Below, piece after piece: positions 8,987 through 18,071 of a stretch of 64,000 nt of DNA; positions within the stretch are counted from its first letter, which is position 1; each line of letters opens with the position of its first letter. A program made the position numbers and the translations under genes. Location of the stretch: IMG/VR virus record IMGVR_UViG_3300027763_000027, positions 62,001 to 126,000 of that record; one strand, given 5' to 3'. This DNA is from a virus. The notes beneath the pieces are model-generated. The model saw only the letters and a program-made list of their open reading frames with translations. It was not told the origin of the DNA and ran no database searches.

Positions 8987-9268
8987 TCCCCTATTAGGAC
9001 AGTTTATTGATACCAAAAAATCAATTATCAATCCCTGAGATAGCAATGTCCCAAGGGCTGACAACTATTAAAACCTTCATTTGTACATAACATGGCTAAA
9101 GAAGGAAATGTAGCTATAGGCATCGCAGAATGTAGTGATCGAAGCTACCTCTGATCCGTAAGTGCGATGGCCCTTTGTTGCTGAGATCGCAACAAATTTG
9201 GAGTTAAAAGAAAAGTTGGATTGATAATACTCAACCTCAGACTATAATAATCTAGAGGTAAAGCCCTT
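8983..9268 (+). ncRNA. Candidate structured RNA with pseudoknot
   Basis: A 329-base stretch without a gene that holds many exact complementary segments. Long-range pairs: 8983-8988 with 9240-9245 (ATAGTC/GACTAT) and 9024-9034 with 9218-9228 (11 bp, ATTATCAATCC/GGATTGATAAT). Local hairpins: 9121-9127 with 9163-9169 (CATCGCA/TGCGATG) and 9174-9181 with 9189-9196 (TTTGTTGC/GCAACAAA). A crossing pair, 9053-9059 with 9262-9268 (AAGGGCT/AGCCCTT), makes a pseudoknot. I do not recognise the family. The strand is a guess (pairs are symmetrical); plus is chosen because it follows the plus-strand gene. Confidence 0.5.
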
Positions 9269-9315
9269 TTGGATATTAAAGAAAAGTTAAATAATTCAGA
9301 GAAGGACACTAGATA

Positions 9316-10221
9316 TCACTTATCTAATATAGAATATAATTGATTCTTAATTTCTTGAGATTTTGTTTTCGCTATAATTAGACTCGATTCAATATTTTCT
9401 GTATACTTGCCTTCTAGAATTTTTTTTATTTCTAAAGATATATTTTCTGCTGTAGCATTTTCTCCGATCAATAAAGCTGGCCAATTTATTGATTCAGTTT
9501 GTCTTCTAACTTTATGTCCACCACCAATAGGATCGATTGCTAATACTGGAATTTTATTTTTCAATGAATAAACGATTCCATGTAATCTAGTGCTTATTAT
9601 TGCATCACATTTACATATAAGTGATTCTAAGATATCAGAAGAATAAACTCTTGTTCTGTTTTTATTTTTTTCTGTTGTTATAGTTGTGTCTATGTCTATT
9701 CTTGCAAATTTTTCTTTATCAAAAAAATTCCATACTTCTTTTTTAATGTTTTCATGATATCTTATACCTCCCGAGCAGCGACCATTTAGATGAACTAGTA
9801 AAACACCTATGACGGGAACTTTTTTATTTTTTATGTTAAAAACTAAATCTGGATTTTTTATAGTAGTTGAATCTCTTGCTACGATATAATCCACATAACC
9901 ATTATAAGTACTAATGTCGTCTCTAGAAATCGTAGTGTTTATAGCAATTTTTTTACAATGCGAAAAGTCATTAATAATATCTAATGGGCGAAAAGAGCTA
10001 GTACCAAATGGCCCACATACATAAAATAATATATTGTATATTTTTGGATTAATTTCATTAAATTTTATACTTTTTTTAGAACAACTCACTTCATTAACGA
10101 TATCATATTCTATATTTTTTTCAGTAAGCCAAGAAGCTACTACTTGTGCTGCTTGAACGTCTCCAAATGTACAAGCTCTATCTCTTACTCCAAAAGGCCC
10201 AAATATTAAAGCTCTATTCAT
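9316..10221 (-). CDS. Polysaccharide pyruvyl transferase family protein (WcaK/CsaB-like)
   Basis: 301 residues. The C-terminal half has the family signature CDAIISTRLHGIVYSL (about 207-222) followed by IPVLAIDPIGGGHKV. The N-terminal half has the VCGPFGTSSFRPLD and DYIVARDSTT pattern of the first Rossmann-like domain. This family moves pyruvate from PEP to sugars on cell-surface polysaccharides, and some members act in other glycan steps. It overlaps the stop of the upstream membrane protein by one base (10221). In a phage it may modify a host or virion glycan, in line with the other sugar enzymes here. Substrate unknown. Confidence 0.72.
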   Translation of the reverse strand: MNRALIFGPFGVRDRACTFGDVQAAQVVASWLTEKNIEYDIVNEVSCSKKSIKFNEINPKIYNILFYVCGPFGTSSFRPLDIINDFSHCKKIAINTTISRDDISTYNGYVDYIVARDSTTIKNPDLVFNIKNKKVPVIGVLLVHLNGRCSGGIRYHENIKKEVWNFFDKEKFARIDIDTTITTEKNKNRTRVYSSDILESLICKCDAIISTRLHGIVYSLKNKIPVLAIDPIGGGHKVRRQTESINWPALLIGENATAENISLEIKKILEGKYTENIESSLIIAKTKSQEIKNQLYSILDK

Positions 10222-10553
10222 TATTTTTTATTTATTAAATGCTGTTGTATTATATCAAAATTACGATCTAATTTAGATTCAATTCTATCAAAATAATCAT
10301 CGAAAGACTCTTTTGTAACATATGTTGTGCTAATTTTTAAAGCTAAATCGGCTATTTCTTGTTGATGCTTTCTTCCTTCTAATTCCATTTCTTTTCTTAA
10401 AGTTATGAAATCGCTAAATGTTTTATCATTGATCTCTTTCATTAAGTTCTCTTGCTTATCGAAAAGAGAGAATACCCTAGTAAACAACCATCCTCCTAAA
10501 AAAGAAAGTGCTCCCAAGACTAAATTAAATAATAATGAAATATCTAAATTCAC
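10221..10553 (-). CDS. Small membrane protein with coiled coil
   Basis: 110 residues from a GTG start (MNLDISLLFNLVLG...). One membrane helix at about residues 8-27, then a charged coiled coil (about 33-105). This layout is seen in phage spanin- or holin-associated proteins and in DUF-type coiled-coil membrane proteins, but none is diagnostic. A GTGTAAT element lies 7 bp before the GTG, so it is probably a late gene, and it is coupled to the pyruvyl transferase gene by a one-base overlap. Confidence 0.55.
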   Translation of the reverse strand: MNLDISLLFNLVLGALSFLGGWLFTRVFSLFDKQENLMKEINDKTFSDFITLRKEMELEGRKHQQEIADLALKISTTYVTKESFDDYFDRIESKLDRNFDIIQQHLINKK

Positions 10554-10560
10554 ATAGATA

Positions 10561-10567
10561 ATTACAC
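10561..10567 (-). promoter_or_regulatory. Putative late promoter GTGTAAT
   Basis: GTGTAAT on the minus strand with 7 bp to the GTG start at 10553. The fixed spacing supports the GTG start. Confidence 0.5.
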
Positions 10568-10592
10568 TTTTTAATTAAAATTATATAGTAAA

Positions 10593-11672
10593 TTATACTT
10601 TACAAGTAAAGGGAGGTCGTCTCGGTAGGTTCTTATTCTGGAGGCGGAAAATATCTGATTCGCTTGTGCAAGGAAATTGTTCGCTACCTACTTCTTTCAT
10701 ATTCTCATTATAGATACATCTTTCATTTAACCACACATGATAATGAAAAATATCATTTTCTAAAATTATTTGACTTTTATGTTCATGCGAAGTAAGCATG
10801 AACTCATTGTCTTCTATCGTATTTGTATTTAAAATTACTTTGCCATGTGTGTCTTGAAGTCTAACAAAATATTTAGCTAATTTCAAAACATTATTATTTA
10901 TAATATCATTGTTATTCCTATTTGTAATTAAATGGCTTTTTGAAAGTATTGTAGAATTATTAAAATTTAAAAAATTTTCTATATGGGTTTTACTAGGTAA
11001 AAATATAAATTCATCTGCATCAATTAATGCAATATATTTACATTTATTTTTAAATGCATTTACTCCAATAGTAAGTGTTAATCTTTGTAAAATATTCCAA
11101 TGGCCGAGGGATCCTTTATCAGTCATAATATTTTTATAAGGGAAATCTATTAAAATAACTTTTTCTTTAAATTTATTGCATATTTCTTGAGTAGTTTTAT
11201 TGCTAATAGTATAGTCTAAGCTTTCGTGTAAGCCATTTTGATCATTTTCATTATTATTAAAAATAACAATTCCAGAAAAACCTAATTTTATATTATATTC
11301 TATCCATTCTTCAAGTCTATGTGAATAATCTTTACACATAGTACTTATAATTGCTGATGTATTTTTATTTAAATTTAATTGACATTTTTCAAATGGAAAT
11401 TCTAATTCTAAATTTTTAAAATGAATAACCTGATCGTTACTTAAGATAAAATTAATGTTCGATATATTATATTTAAAATTTTCAATTTCATCTTCTATTA
11501 TGACGTAGAATTGACAATCTTTAACAAAAAAACTATATTTTTTATCAGTGTTAATTTTTAATCTTTTGATTATTAAATTAACATATGGATTTATTAATCC
11601 ATATATTATAATTTTTTTTTCTTTGATTAAAGATGTTTTAGTAAAAAAAAATAAAATTTCAGAATCTATCAT
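10593..11672 (-). CDS. Glycosyltransferase, GT92 / GT2-4-like
   Basis: 359 residues. From about residue 110: TSAIISTMCKDYSHRLEEWI (acceptor-side start of the GT-A domain), GFSGIVIFNNNENDQ, then the metal-binding ALIDADEFIF (Asp-x-Asp near 215-217), and near the end the HYHVWLNERC motif seen in GT92-like enzymes. The first 105 residues form a separate beta-rich part of unknown role. The start overlaps the nrdB stop by 4 bases (ATGA), so it is translated after nrdB. Likely transfers a hexose to a surface glycan; donor and acceptor unknown. Confidence 0.7.
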   Translation of the reverse strand: MIDSEILFFFTKTSLIKEKKIIIYGLINPYVNLIIKRLKINTDKKYSFFVKDCQFYVIIEDEIENFKYNISNINFILSNDQVIHFKNLELEFPFEKCQLNLNKNTSAIISTMCKDYSHRLEEWIEYNIKLGFSGIVIFNNNENDQNGLHESLDYTISNKTTQEICNKFKEKVILIDFPYKNIMTDKGSLGHWNILQRLTLTIGVNAFKNKCKYIALIDADEFIFLPSKTHIENFLNFNNSTILSKSHLITNRNNNDIINNNVLKLAKYFVRLQDTHGKVILNTNTIEDNEFMLTSHEHKSQIILENDIFHYHVWLNERCIYNENMKEVGSEQFPCTSESDIFRLQNKNLPRRPPFTCKV

Positions 11673-12733
11673 AGTCTTAAATCACCAAAATCATCATCAG
11701 AGATATCAGTTTTCCTTGCGCCAACTTTATAGCTGGATATCTCTGTTTCTTGTGGTGCGACTTGCACTTTACTACTATCTAAATAACTATCATGCCATCC
11801 AGCGATAGGGTTATCTTTTTGATTAAATATCTTCTTATAGCCCAAGCTCCTTAATCGACTATCGCAAAGCCACTTAGAGTAACCGTCTAGAACCTCAGCA
11901 TTTAATCCAAGTAAGCTCCCTTTACTAAAGAGATACTTAGACCATTCACTTTCGTTCTTTGCGGCTTGTTCATAAAAAGCATAAATCTTATCTTCATTTT
12001 TTTTTACAATAGATGTAAAACCTTCTTTATCTTCCTCACGAAGTATCTTTAACAAATTTTGAGAGGTGGCGAAATGCAATGCTTCATCTCTTTGAATGAA
12101 TTTAATAATTTTAGAATTGCCTTCCATCTTACCACGATATCCAAAATAAAAAGAACAAGCAAAAGAAACATAAAATACAAGACCTTCCATTACATTAATA
12201 GAAAGAATAGCGTCAAAAATCTTTTGTTTAGGATCTTTCTTTTCATCATCACCAAGAATTTTATCAAAGTTATTTCTAATTAATTCAGCGCGGCTTGTTA
12301 TTTCTTTATCCTCCATAATACTATCAAAAAATTTAGTTGCATCTGGATATACATTATTTAAAAGATAAGAGTAAGAATAACTATGAATGCCTTCAAATTG
12401 AGCCCAAGTATTCATGCAAATTTCAAGTTCTGGATTACTAACGTAATCTTTTAAGGAGTGAATACTCCTAGAGAGCATGCTATCACCAAGCGTTTGGAAT
12501 CTTAAATTACTATCAAATACAAATCTTTCTGTATCAGTTAAATTTTTATAATCACTTCTATCTTTTCCTAGTGCTATTTCGTGAGGCCACCAAAAATTTT
12601 CATTTTGCTTTTTAAACAATTCAAAAAATATTGGATATTTAAATCTATCATATCTTTGAAGGTTAAGGTCTTCGCCAAGAAACAATGGCTGTTTAGTGGT
12701 ATCTATGTTTTTAAAATTTAATACTGTTTTCAT
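11669..12733 (-). CDS. nrdB: Ribonucleoside-diphosphate reductase, beta subunit (class Ia)
   Basis: 354 residues, close to the usual length. It holds the di-iron centre and tyrosyl radical that start ribonucleotide reduction. All six expected metal ligands can be placed: Asp in FVFDSN, Glu and His in FEGIHSYSY, Glu in NVMEGLVFYVSF, Glu and His in RDEALHF. The radical Tyr is four residues after the first ligand His. The C-terminal tail ISDDDFGDLRL resembles the peptide that docks to the alpha subunit. It follows nrdA with a 3-base gap. Supplies dNDPs for phage DNA synthesis. Confidence 0.95.
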   Translation of the reverse strand: MKTVLNFKNIDTTKQPLFLGEDLNLQRYDRFKYPIFFELFKKQNENFWWPHEIALGKDRSDYKNLTDTERFVFDSNLRFQTLGDSMLSRSIHSLKDYVSNPELEICMNTWAQFEGIHSYSYSYLLNNVYPDATKFFDSIMEDKEITSRAELIRNNFDKILGDDEKKDPKQKIFDAILSINVMEGLVFYVSFACSFYFGYRGKMEGNSKIIKFIQRDEALHFATSQNLLKILREEDKEGFTSIVKKNEDKIYAFYEQAAKNESEWSKYLFSKGSLLGLNAEVLDGYSKWLCDSRLRSLGYKKIFNQKDNPIAGWHDSYLDSSKVQVAPQETEISSYKVGARKTDISDDDFGDLRL

Positions 12734-12736
12734 GGA

Positions 12737-14992
12737 CTATAGTTTACACGCTCCACTAGAACAATCTCTATCTTCTTTTTGATTTAATGATTGCTCTTTA
12801 TCTCCGTCATCTGTGTTATTGTAATACAAACTAATCAAACCTAAACTATAAGCATAAATCAATTCTTTCATAACTTTTGCGTCTGGAAGAATATTATTTT
12901 CATAATGACTATAATTGTAGTATACATTAGTTGATATAGCCATGTCAATATATTTTTGAATTACTGCATTAATTTTAAGTAATCCGCTATTATCTTTTAA
13001 ATCATATGCTAATTCATAATTTTCGTCATACTTTCCAATCCCTGGAACCATAACTGGAAGTTTACCCATTTTACTAGTTTTATATGTTATAAGGCTACGA
13101 ATAGGCTCTACTCCATTTGTTGAGCATTGAATTACAGAACTGCTTTCGCATGGCATACAAGAAGATAATGTAGAATGTCTTAATCCAAATTCTTTGATAT
13201 CTTTTCTTAGTTTCTCCCAATCAAGCGATAGTTTTCTTTTAACTAGCTCATCCACTTTATCTTTGTAAGTATCAATAGGAAGTATGCCTTTGGAGTATTT
13301 AGTTCTATCAAACTTCTCGCACTTGCCTTTTTCTTTAGCTATTTCAATACTACTTTTTAATAAATAATATTGAAAATGCTCCATCCATTCGTCAACAGCT
13401 AGTAATGATTTATCAGAACTATATTTTAATTCATTTTTAGCAAGAAAAGCTGCGAGATTAGTAATTCCAACACCAAGGCTTCTACGTTTTTTAGCAAAAT
13501 TTTCAGCAGCAACATTAAAGTAATCTTGAAGCTCAATGATTTCATCAAGAAATCTTACGATAAGATCGCAAGTCTTTTCAAGATCTTGCCAGTTTTTTAT
13601 TTCTAGCATATTTACTGCCGAAAGAATACACATTCCAATTTCCCCATCCTTGTCATTGTAATCATTCAATGGAATAGTTGGATGGATAACTTCAGTACAA
13701 AGATTACTCATAGTAACTTTATCTAACCAAGCTCCATGATTATTCGCGTGATCAACATTTAATATATAGATACGGCCAGTTTCAACTCTTTCTTTTATTA
13801 TAAGAGAGAACAATTTACGAGCAGATATTTTCTTTTTAATCTTTAATTTTTTAGATTCACACTCTTTATATACTTTATCAAAGTCTTTAGTTCCCCATGC
13901 TTCGTAAAGCTCTGGAACTTCTGAATTGTTAAATAGAGTGATATCTTCATCTTTTAATACTCTATCATAAAATAGCTTACTCATTCCAATTGTATAGTCA
14001 AGTTTACGAACTCTATTATCGTCTGTTCCAGCATTATTCTTCAACACTACGACATCTTCAATTTCATAATGCCACCATTGAATATTACAAGTTGCACTTC
14101 CACCTCTTAATCCATTTTGTTGCCATGCTTTTACGCTACTCTCATAAATTTTTAAGAATGGAATTAACCCAGTATGAACAACTTCTCCATTTTTGATAGG
14201 AGAACCAATTGCTCTTATTTTACTTACATCAATACCAATTCCACATCTATTAGCAGTAGCCATACTCACAGCCGTGGCACTAGCTGTAATACTTTCTCTA
14301 GTATCATCAACACCGATCAAACAACAACTAGCATAATTTCTGCTAGAAGTTCTAACTCCTGCCATAACTGGAGTTGGTAAATTGATCTTATGCTTACTTA
14401 CAGCATCATAAAATCTTCTTACATAATTAAGTCTTGTTTCAACTGGATATTTGGCAAACGCATAAGCTGCAATTAATACATAAGCGAATTGTGGAGTTTC
14501 ATAAATTTTTCCAGTAGTTCTATTTTTGATTAAATATTTATCACAAAGCTGTTTAATTCCAGCGTAAGTAAAGATGTAATCTCTTTCATGATCAATGAAT
14601 TCTCCAATCTTATTAATTTCATCCTCAGAATATGAATTGAAAATGCTATCATCATAAATCTTATTTTTAATACTTTCTTTTAAAAATTCTAATAACCTTG
14701 GAGCATGCTTACCTTTCCAAACATCTTTTCTTAATTGATAATTCAACAATCTTCCAGCTACAAATTGATAATTTGGTTTTTTAATAGAAATTAAATTCGC
14801 AGCACTTTCAATTAAAAGGTTATGTATCTCTTTTGAAGTAATACCTTCGTGGATATTTATTTTAGCATTGATTTCGATATCAGTAAGACTTACTTCACTT
14901 AAACCATTAACAGCCCATGCAATTACTTTATTTATCTTTTCTATGTTAAATTTTTCAAATGTTCCATTTCTTTTTTTGATTTTAATATTCAT
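12737..14992 (-). CDS. nrdA: Ribonucleoside-diphosphate reductase, alpha subunit (class Ia)
   Basis: 751 residues, full length for a class Ia large subunit. N-terminal ATP-cone (residues about 1-90; IKKRNGTFEKFNIEKINKVI) for allosteric control of activity. Catalytic barrel with Cys in NYASCCLIG, the Asn-x-Cys-x-Glu active site in MSNLCTEVIHP, Cys in MCILSAVNML, and the phosphate-binding LSSCMPCESSSV. The C-terminal CSSGACKL carries the redox-shuttle cysteines that take electrons from thioredoxin or glutaredoxin. No intron or split, unlike many large phages. Forms the enzyme with the adjacent nrdB product. Confidence 0.96.
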   Translation of the reverse strand: MNIKIKKRNGTFEKFNIEKINKVIAWAVNGLSEVSLTDIEINAKINIHEGITSKEIHNLLIESAANLISIKKPNYQFVAGRLLNYQLRKDVWKGKHAPRLLEFLKESIKNKIYDDSIFNSYSEDEINKIGEFIDHERDYIFTYAGIKQLCDKYLIKNRTTGKIYETPQFAYVLIAAYAFAKYPVETRLNYVRRFYDAVSKHKINLPTPVMAGVRTSSRNYASCCLIGVDDTRESITASATAVSMATANRCGIGIDVSKIRAIGSPIKNGEVVHTGLIPFLKIYESSVKAWQQNGLRGGSATCNIQWWHYEIEDVVVLKNNAGTDDNRVRKLDYTIGMSKLFYDRVLKDEDITLFNNSEVPELYEAWGTKDFDKVYKECESKKLKIKKKISARKLFSLIIKERVETGRIYILNVDHANNHGAWLDKVTMSNLCTEVIHPTIPLNDYNDKDGEIGMCILSAVNMLEIKNWQDLEKTCDLIVRFLDEIIELQDYFNVAAENFAKKRRSLGVGITNLAAFLAKNELKYSSDKSLLAVDEWMEHFQYYLLKSSIEIAKEKGKCEKFDRTKYSKGILPIDTYKDKVDELVKRKLSLDWEKLRKDIKEFGLRHSTLSSCMPCESSSVIQCSTNGVEPIRSLITYKTSKMGKLPVMVPGIGKYDENYELAYDLKDNSGLLKINAVIQKYIDMAISTNVYYNYSHYENNILPDAKVMKELIYAYSLGLISLYYNNTDDGDKEQSLNQKEDRDCSSGACKL

Positions 14993-15070
14993 AGTTTACA
15001 AGAAGCTTGAATATTATATTACATCATATTTAAGTATATAGAAAGAAAAAACCAAGAAGTTGTAAACAAT

Positions 15071-15418
15071 TTAATCTAAGTGACTTTTTGGGTGTACTTT
15101 ACCTTTTCTTTTTTTAGACCAATCATCGAAATATTTTTTCTTAATGGGATCTTTGCCGTAAACTTTTTTTCTTTTTTCAGATAATTCTTGACTTCTCTCC
15201 CAAAGATCACCTACTGTACCTTTTTGATTTTTTGTTACTCTTGCGAAATCTTTTTCATTTGAATTTACAGACAATTTTTCTTGGGTATTGACTTGAGGAG
15301 ACGTAAAAACCCTATCCCATAAAATACCATCTTCATAATACTCATGCTTATCATGAATACTTTGGATTATTTCTTTTACCTGTTTAGTCTTAGGATTTTG
15401 ATAGATATATACTGGCAT
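15071..15418 (-). CDS. Small FmdB-like phage protein of unknown function
   Basis: 115 residues. The start MPVYIYQNPKTKQVKEIIQS followed by a short gap and WDRVFTSPQ resembles the first part of FmdB-type regulatory proteins, but the zinc cysteines are absent. Similar small proteins occur in T4-like marine phages. The rest is Lys-rich and likely disordered. A possible leaderless-type promoter (TTGTGA, 17 bp, TATAAT, 8 bp, ATG) overlaps the end of the upstream gene. Confidence 0.45.
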   Translation of the reverse strand: MPVYIYQNPKTKQVKEIIQSIHDKHEYYEDGILWDRVFTSPQVNTQEKLSVNSNEKDFARVTKNQKGTVGDLWERSQELSEKRKKVYGKDPIKKKYFDDWSKKRKGKVHPKSHLD

Positions 15419-15427
15419 TATAATATA

Positions 15428-16510
15428 TTATAGCTCTTTTAATATATTATCACAAAACTTTTCAGAAGAAAAGTCGTCTTGTAGTTTTAAACCATTTTTA
15501 TTAACTTTATTTGATTCTACTTTTTGTATAGTTTTATCACAAGCATCAATGAATTCATTTTCATCAAAATCAAATATATTACCTTGATTGTACTGCTGAC
15601 CCTTATGAAAGAAAACTCCATCATAAGCTTCAATTTTACCATTAGACTTTACTAAAGTAGAATTATCTTTGTTAGCCCAACTTTTATATCCATGCTCATT
15701 CATTATTACTCCGTGTTTACCTAACGCAACAGAATGAAACTCTGGTAAACCCCATCCTTCTCCGCCACTCATTCCTAAAACTATATCTGCACTATTCAGT
15801 AAATCATTATATTCAGCATTTTTTTGAATAAAATTTAAAAATGATATATTAAAATAATTTTTACCTTCCAAAATAACATTTCTTATTAAATGCTCTTGAT
15901 CTTCTTGTTTCAGAAAAGGATTAAAAATAGAACATTGCAAATGATACCTACGATCATTGCCATATTTTTTAACCCATGATTGTATAACTTTTTTATGATT
16001 TTTTCTTTTTTCTAGTTTGCCCAAAAGATTAAAAACTATTCTATCAGAAAAATATTGCTTATCTAAAGTTTTAAAATTATATTTATCAAAGCATAAAGGC
16101 ACATATTTAACATTTTTGCATCCAGCTTTACTAAAAGTATCAACTGTGTATTGAGATGTAAATAAAACTTTATGATTATTGCTTACAATATTTAATTCAG
16201 CATTAGTAGGATTATCTAGTTCATAGAATGATAGTAGTATTTGTTTTTCTGACATACTTTCCATGGCACCATTGATGTGCCATAGTTTAAAAACGTTATT
16301 CTTCCTATTATGTTTTAAATAAAAAGAATTTATATTATTGCTTAAATAATCAATAAATCCCTGATCGAGGTCTTGTGTTGAAAGATCAACATTTTGACCT
16401 ATTGGACAAATTGGAATATTTATACTCTTAGAGTACAATTCTCTAAGAAGAATAGTCGAAATTTGACCAAACGATACAGGGTTTATTGGTAGATTTAAAC
16501 TAAAATCCAT
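15428..16510 (-). CDS. Glycosyltransferase, GT4-like (GT-B fold)
   Basis: 360 residues. The C-terminal half has the GT4 nucleotide-sugar site GMSGGEGWGLPEFHSVALGK with the E-x7-E spacing (GEGWGLPEFH), preceded by VFNLLGKLEKRKNHKKVIQS, the usual start of the second Rossmann domain. The N-terminal domain includes NNHKVLFTSQYTVDTFSKAG. Its start overlaps the stop of the upstream gene at 16510 by one base. Retaining sugar transfer to a phage or host glycan is likely; the sugar is unknown. Confidence 0.78.
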   Translation of the reverse strand: MDFSLNLPINPVSFGQISTILLRELYSKSINIPICPIGQNVDLSTQDLDQGFIDYLSNNINSFYLKHNRKNNVFKLWHINGAMESMSEKQILLSFYELDNPTNAELNIVSNNHKVLFTSQYTVDTFSKAGCKNVKYVPLCFDKYNFKTLDKQYFSDRIVFNLLGKLEKRKNHKKVIQSWVKKYGNDRRYHLQCSIFNPFLKQEDQEHLIRNVILEGKNYFNISFLNFIQKNAEYNDLLNSADIVLGMSGGEGWGLPEFHSVALGKHGVIMNEHGYKSWANKDNSTLVKSNGKIEAYDGVFFHKGQQYNQGNIFDFDENEFIDACDKTIQKVESNKVNKNGLKLQDDFSSEKFCDNILKEL

Positions 16511-16833
16511 TATAGGATATCTTCGTCAGAATCTTCGACTACTTGCTTCTTAACTTCTTTAACAGGAGTTTTTGCTACTGCTTTAGGTTGTTGAATAGCT
16601 GATTCTGATTGAGTAGATCCTGAATCTAGAGGTTTAGAGACATAGATTCTATAATCTGGAGCGTTATCCTTAGACTTGTTATTATTAGCAAATACTACTA
16701 CTTTAATTTCTTTCTCTAGACCTAGATCATCAACCTTGACATATCCAGATAGAAATGACATACCAGATTTGCTTTTCTTTTTCCAAAGAGCACCGAGCTC
16801 TGTATTTTTATTTTGTGTTTTATTGTTTTCCAT
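16510..16833 (-). CDS. DUF736-like small protein
   Basis: 107 residues. The N-terminal 75 residues (LGALWKKKSKSGMSFLSGYV, then VVVFANNNKSKDNAPDYRIY) match the pattern of DUF736-type proteins found on phages and plasmids, which tend to lie near DNA-processing genes. The C-terminal 35 residues are Lys/Val/Glu-rich and end in an acidic tail (VVEDSDEDIL), like phage single-strand DNA-binding proteins. A nucleic-acid role is inference. Confidence 0.5.
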   Translation of the reverse strand: MENNKTQNKNTELGALWKKKSKSGMSFLSGYVKVDDLGLEKEIKVVVFANNNKSKDNAPDYRIYVSKPLDSGSTQSESAIQQPKAVAKTPVKEVKKQVVEDSDEDIL

Positions 16834-16836
16834 AAA

Positions 16837-17436
16837 CTATATAATATCATTATTTTGTAAACTTGTCAACTTATTTTTCAATAAAAGTTTACCTTTATCA
16901 TGTAAGTTGATTGCTGTTTGAGTGCTGATATTAAGAGTTTTACTTATTTTACTCCAAGAAGTTACTTTCTTACCATTAAAATATCTTAATTTAAATACTT
17001 TACATATTCTTTTGTCTTTTACTCTGTCTAAAATTGAAAATACTAAATCGGAGTTTTCTTTATTTATAATTAAATTATTTTCATATTTTATTTGATTATT
17101 TTCTATAATATGATTTATATTCTCGTTGTCCATGCTAATAGTATTGTTTTGTTTGTTTATACAGTTCAAGCAATAATATCTAGCTTGATTACCTAGCCAA
17201 GTCGAAAATTTTACATTCTTATCTGGATTAAAATTTAAAGCCGATTTATATATTACAAAAAGTTTATCATTAATAATATCATCTGGATTAGCCCCAAAAT
17301 CAATTAAATGTTTATAGTATTTTTTAACCATTTGATTAAAAATACCAGTATGACGATTCTCTAGTTCTTTTAATGCATCACTATTTGATTCTTTTTTTAC
17401 TTTATTTATTAGATCTATGTCTGGTATATAATTCAT
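16837..17436 (-). CDS. Sigma-70 family RNA polymerase sigma factor (phage, region 2 + region 4)
   Basis: 199 residues. Region 2 (about 25-95) includes DFGANPDDIINDKLFVIYKS and NVKFSTWLGNQARYY, the core-binding and -10 contact helices. Region 4 (about 140-190) is a helix-turn-helix with YFNGKKVTSWSKISKTLNIS. Regions 1 and 3 are missing, as in ECF and phage late sigma factors. It should redirect host RNA polymerase. The repeated GTGTAAT element in front of structural genes is a good candidate target. Its start overlaps the end of the kinase gene by 35 bases. Confidence 0.75.
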   Translation of the reverse strand: MNYIPDIDLINKVKKESNSDALKELENRHTGIFNQMVKKYYKHLIDFGANPDDIINDKLFVIYKSALNFNPDKNVKFSTWLGNQARYYCLNCINKQNNTISMDNENINHIIENNQIKYENNLIINKENSDLVFSILDRVKDKRICKVFKLRYFNGKKVTSWSKISKTLNISTQTAINLHDKGKLLLKNKLTSLQNNDII

Positions 17437-17995
17437 ATATTTTTTCTAAATTTTTTTCCATTAGTTCGTATAAGAAGTTTGTATCTTGACAAGTTTCCCA
17501 GCAAACAGAAAAATCAGCAACAGCTTTTAACTTATTATCATTTGCTTTTTCTTCAATATTAGCTGGTGGCACAAGGTTACCATTATCTAGTTTTCTAGAT
17601 ATATGTATTAGAATACCATTATTATTTTTCAACCAAGAGTATTCATCTTCCTTATATTCTATATATCGAACATCTGTAATTATAGGTATAATATTTTGTT
17701 TATTAAAATTTTTAATTTTCATATCTAATAATGAAGTCCAGTATTTGCCTTCTGTTTGAGATCTTCTGCATTTACCATAAGAAACCATTAAAGGTCTAAT
17801 AACTTCTTTTTCTTCATTTGTACATTTTGTTAAATCAATCTTAAATTTTTCAATTGTAAATGGATTTAATTCTTTTTTAAGATCATCAGCAAAAGCAAGC
17901 CTATCAGCTTTTAAGCCTTTATTTTCAAAATATTTAGCAAGAATACTATAGAATGTATCCTTACCAGATCGAGCTACACCTGTGATGCCTATCAT
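17402..17995 (-). CDS. Deoxynucleoside monophosphate kinase (T4 gp1-like)
   Basis: 197 residues. P-loop GVARSGKDT (residues 6-14) followed by RLAFADDLKKEL, MVSYGKCRRSQ and IITDVRYIEY, the order seen in T4 gene 1 kinase and related phage dNMP kinases. It phosphorylates dNMPs to dNDPs, feeding phage DNA synthesis, and lies next to other nucleotide genes. A promoter (TTTACT, 16 bp, TATACT, 7 bp, ATG) drives it on the minus strand, divergent from the dCMP deaminase. Confidence 0.78.
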   Translation of the reverse strand: MIGITGVARSGKDTFYSILAKYFENKGLKADRLAFADDLKKELNPFTIEKFKIDLTKCTNEEKEVIRPLMVSYGKCRRSQTEGKYWTSLLDMKIKNFNKQNIIPIITDVRYIEYKEDEYSWLKNNNGILIHISRKLDNGNLVPPANIEEKANDNKLKAVADFSVCWETCQDTNFLYELMEKNLEKIYELYTRHRSNK

Positions 17996-18002
17996 AATTA
18001 CA

Positions 18003-18030
18003 AGTATACATGTTTATTAAAAAAAGTAAA
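18003..18030 (-). promoter_or_regulatory. Leaderless-type promoter for the dNMP kinase
   Basis: TTTACT (18025-18030), 16 bp, TATACT (18003-18008), then 7 bp to the ATG at 17995. Back to back with the dCMP deaminase promoter. Confidence 0.55.
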
Positions 18031-18037
18031 GTTAAAA

Positions 18038-18065
18038 TTGACTTAATTTAAAATTAATATATAAT
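18038..18065 (+). promoter_or_regulatory. Leaderless-type promoter for dCMP deaminase
   Basis: TTGACT, 16 bp, TATAAT, then 6 bp to the ATG at 18072. The expected transcription start is the A of ATG. Confidence 0.75.
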
Positions 18066-18071
18066 TTATAA

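Noticed and set aside
8983-9315. RNase P RNA or group I intron
   Set aside because: The conserved RNase P segments (GAGGAAAGTCC, ACAGAA) are absent. Elements resembling group I Q, R and S occur in the order S, Q, R, and no exon split is apparent.
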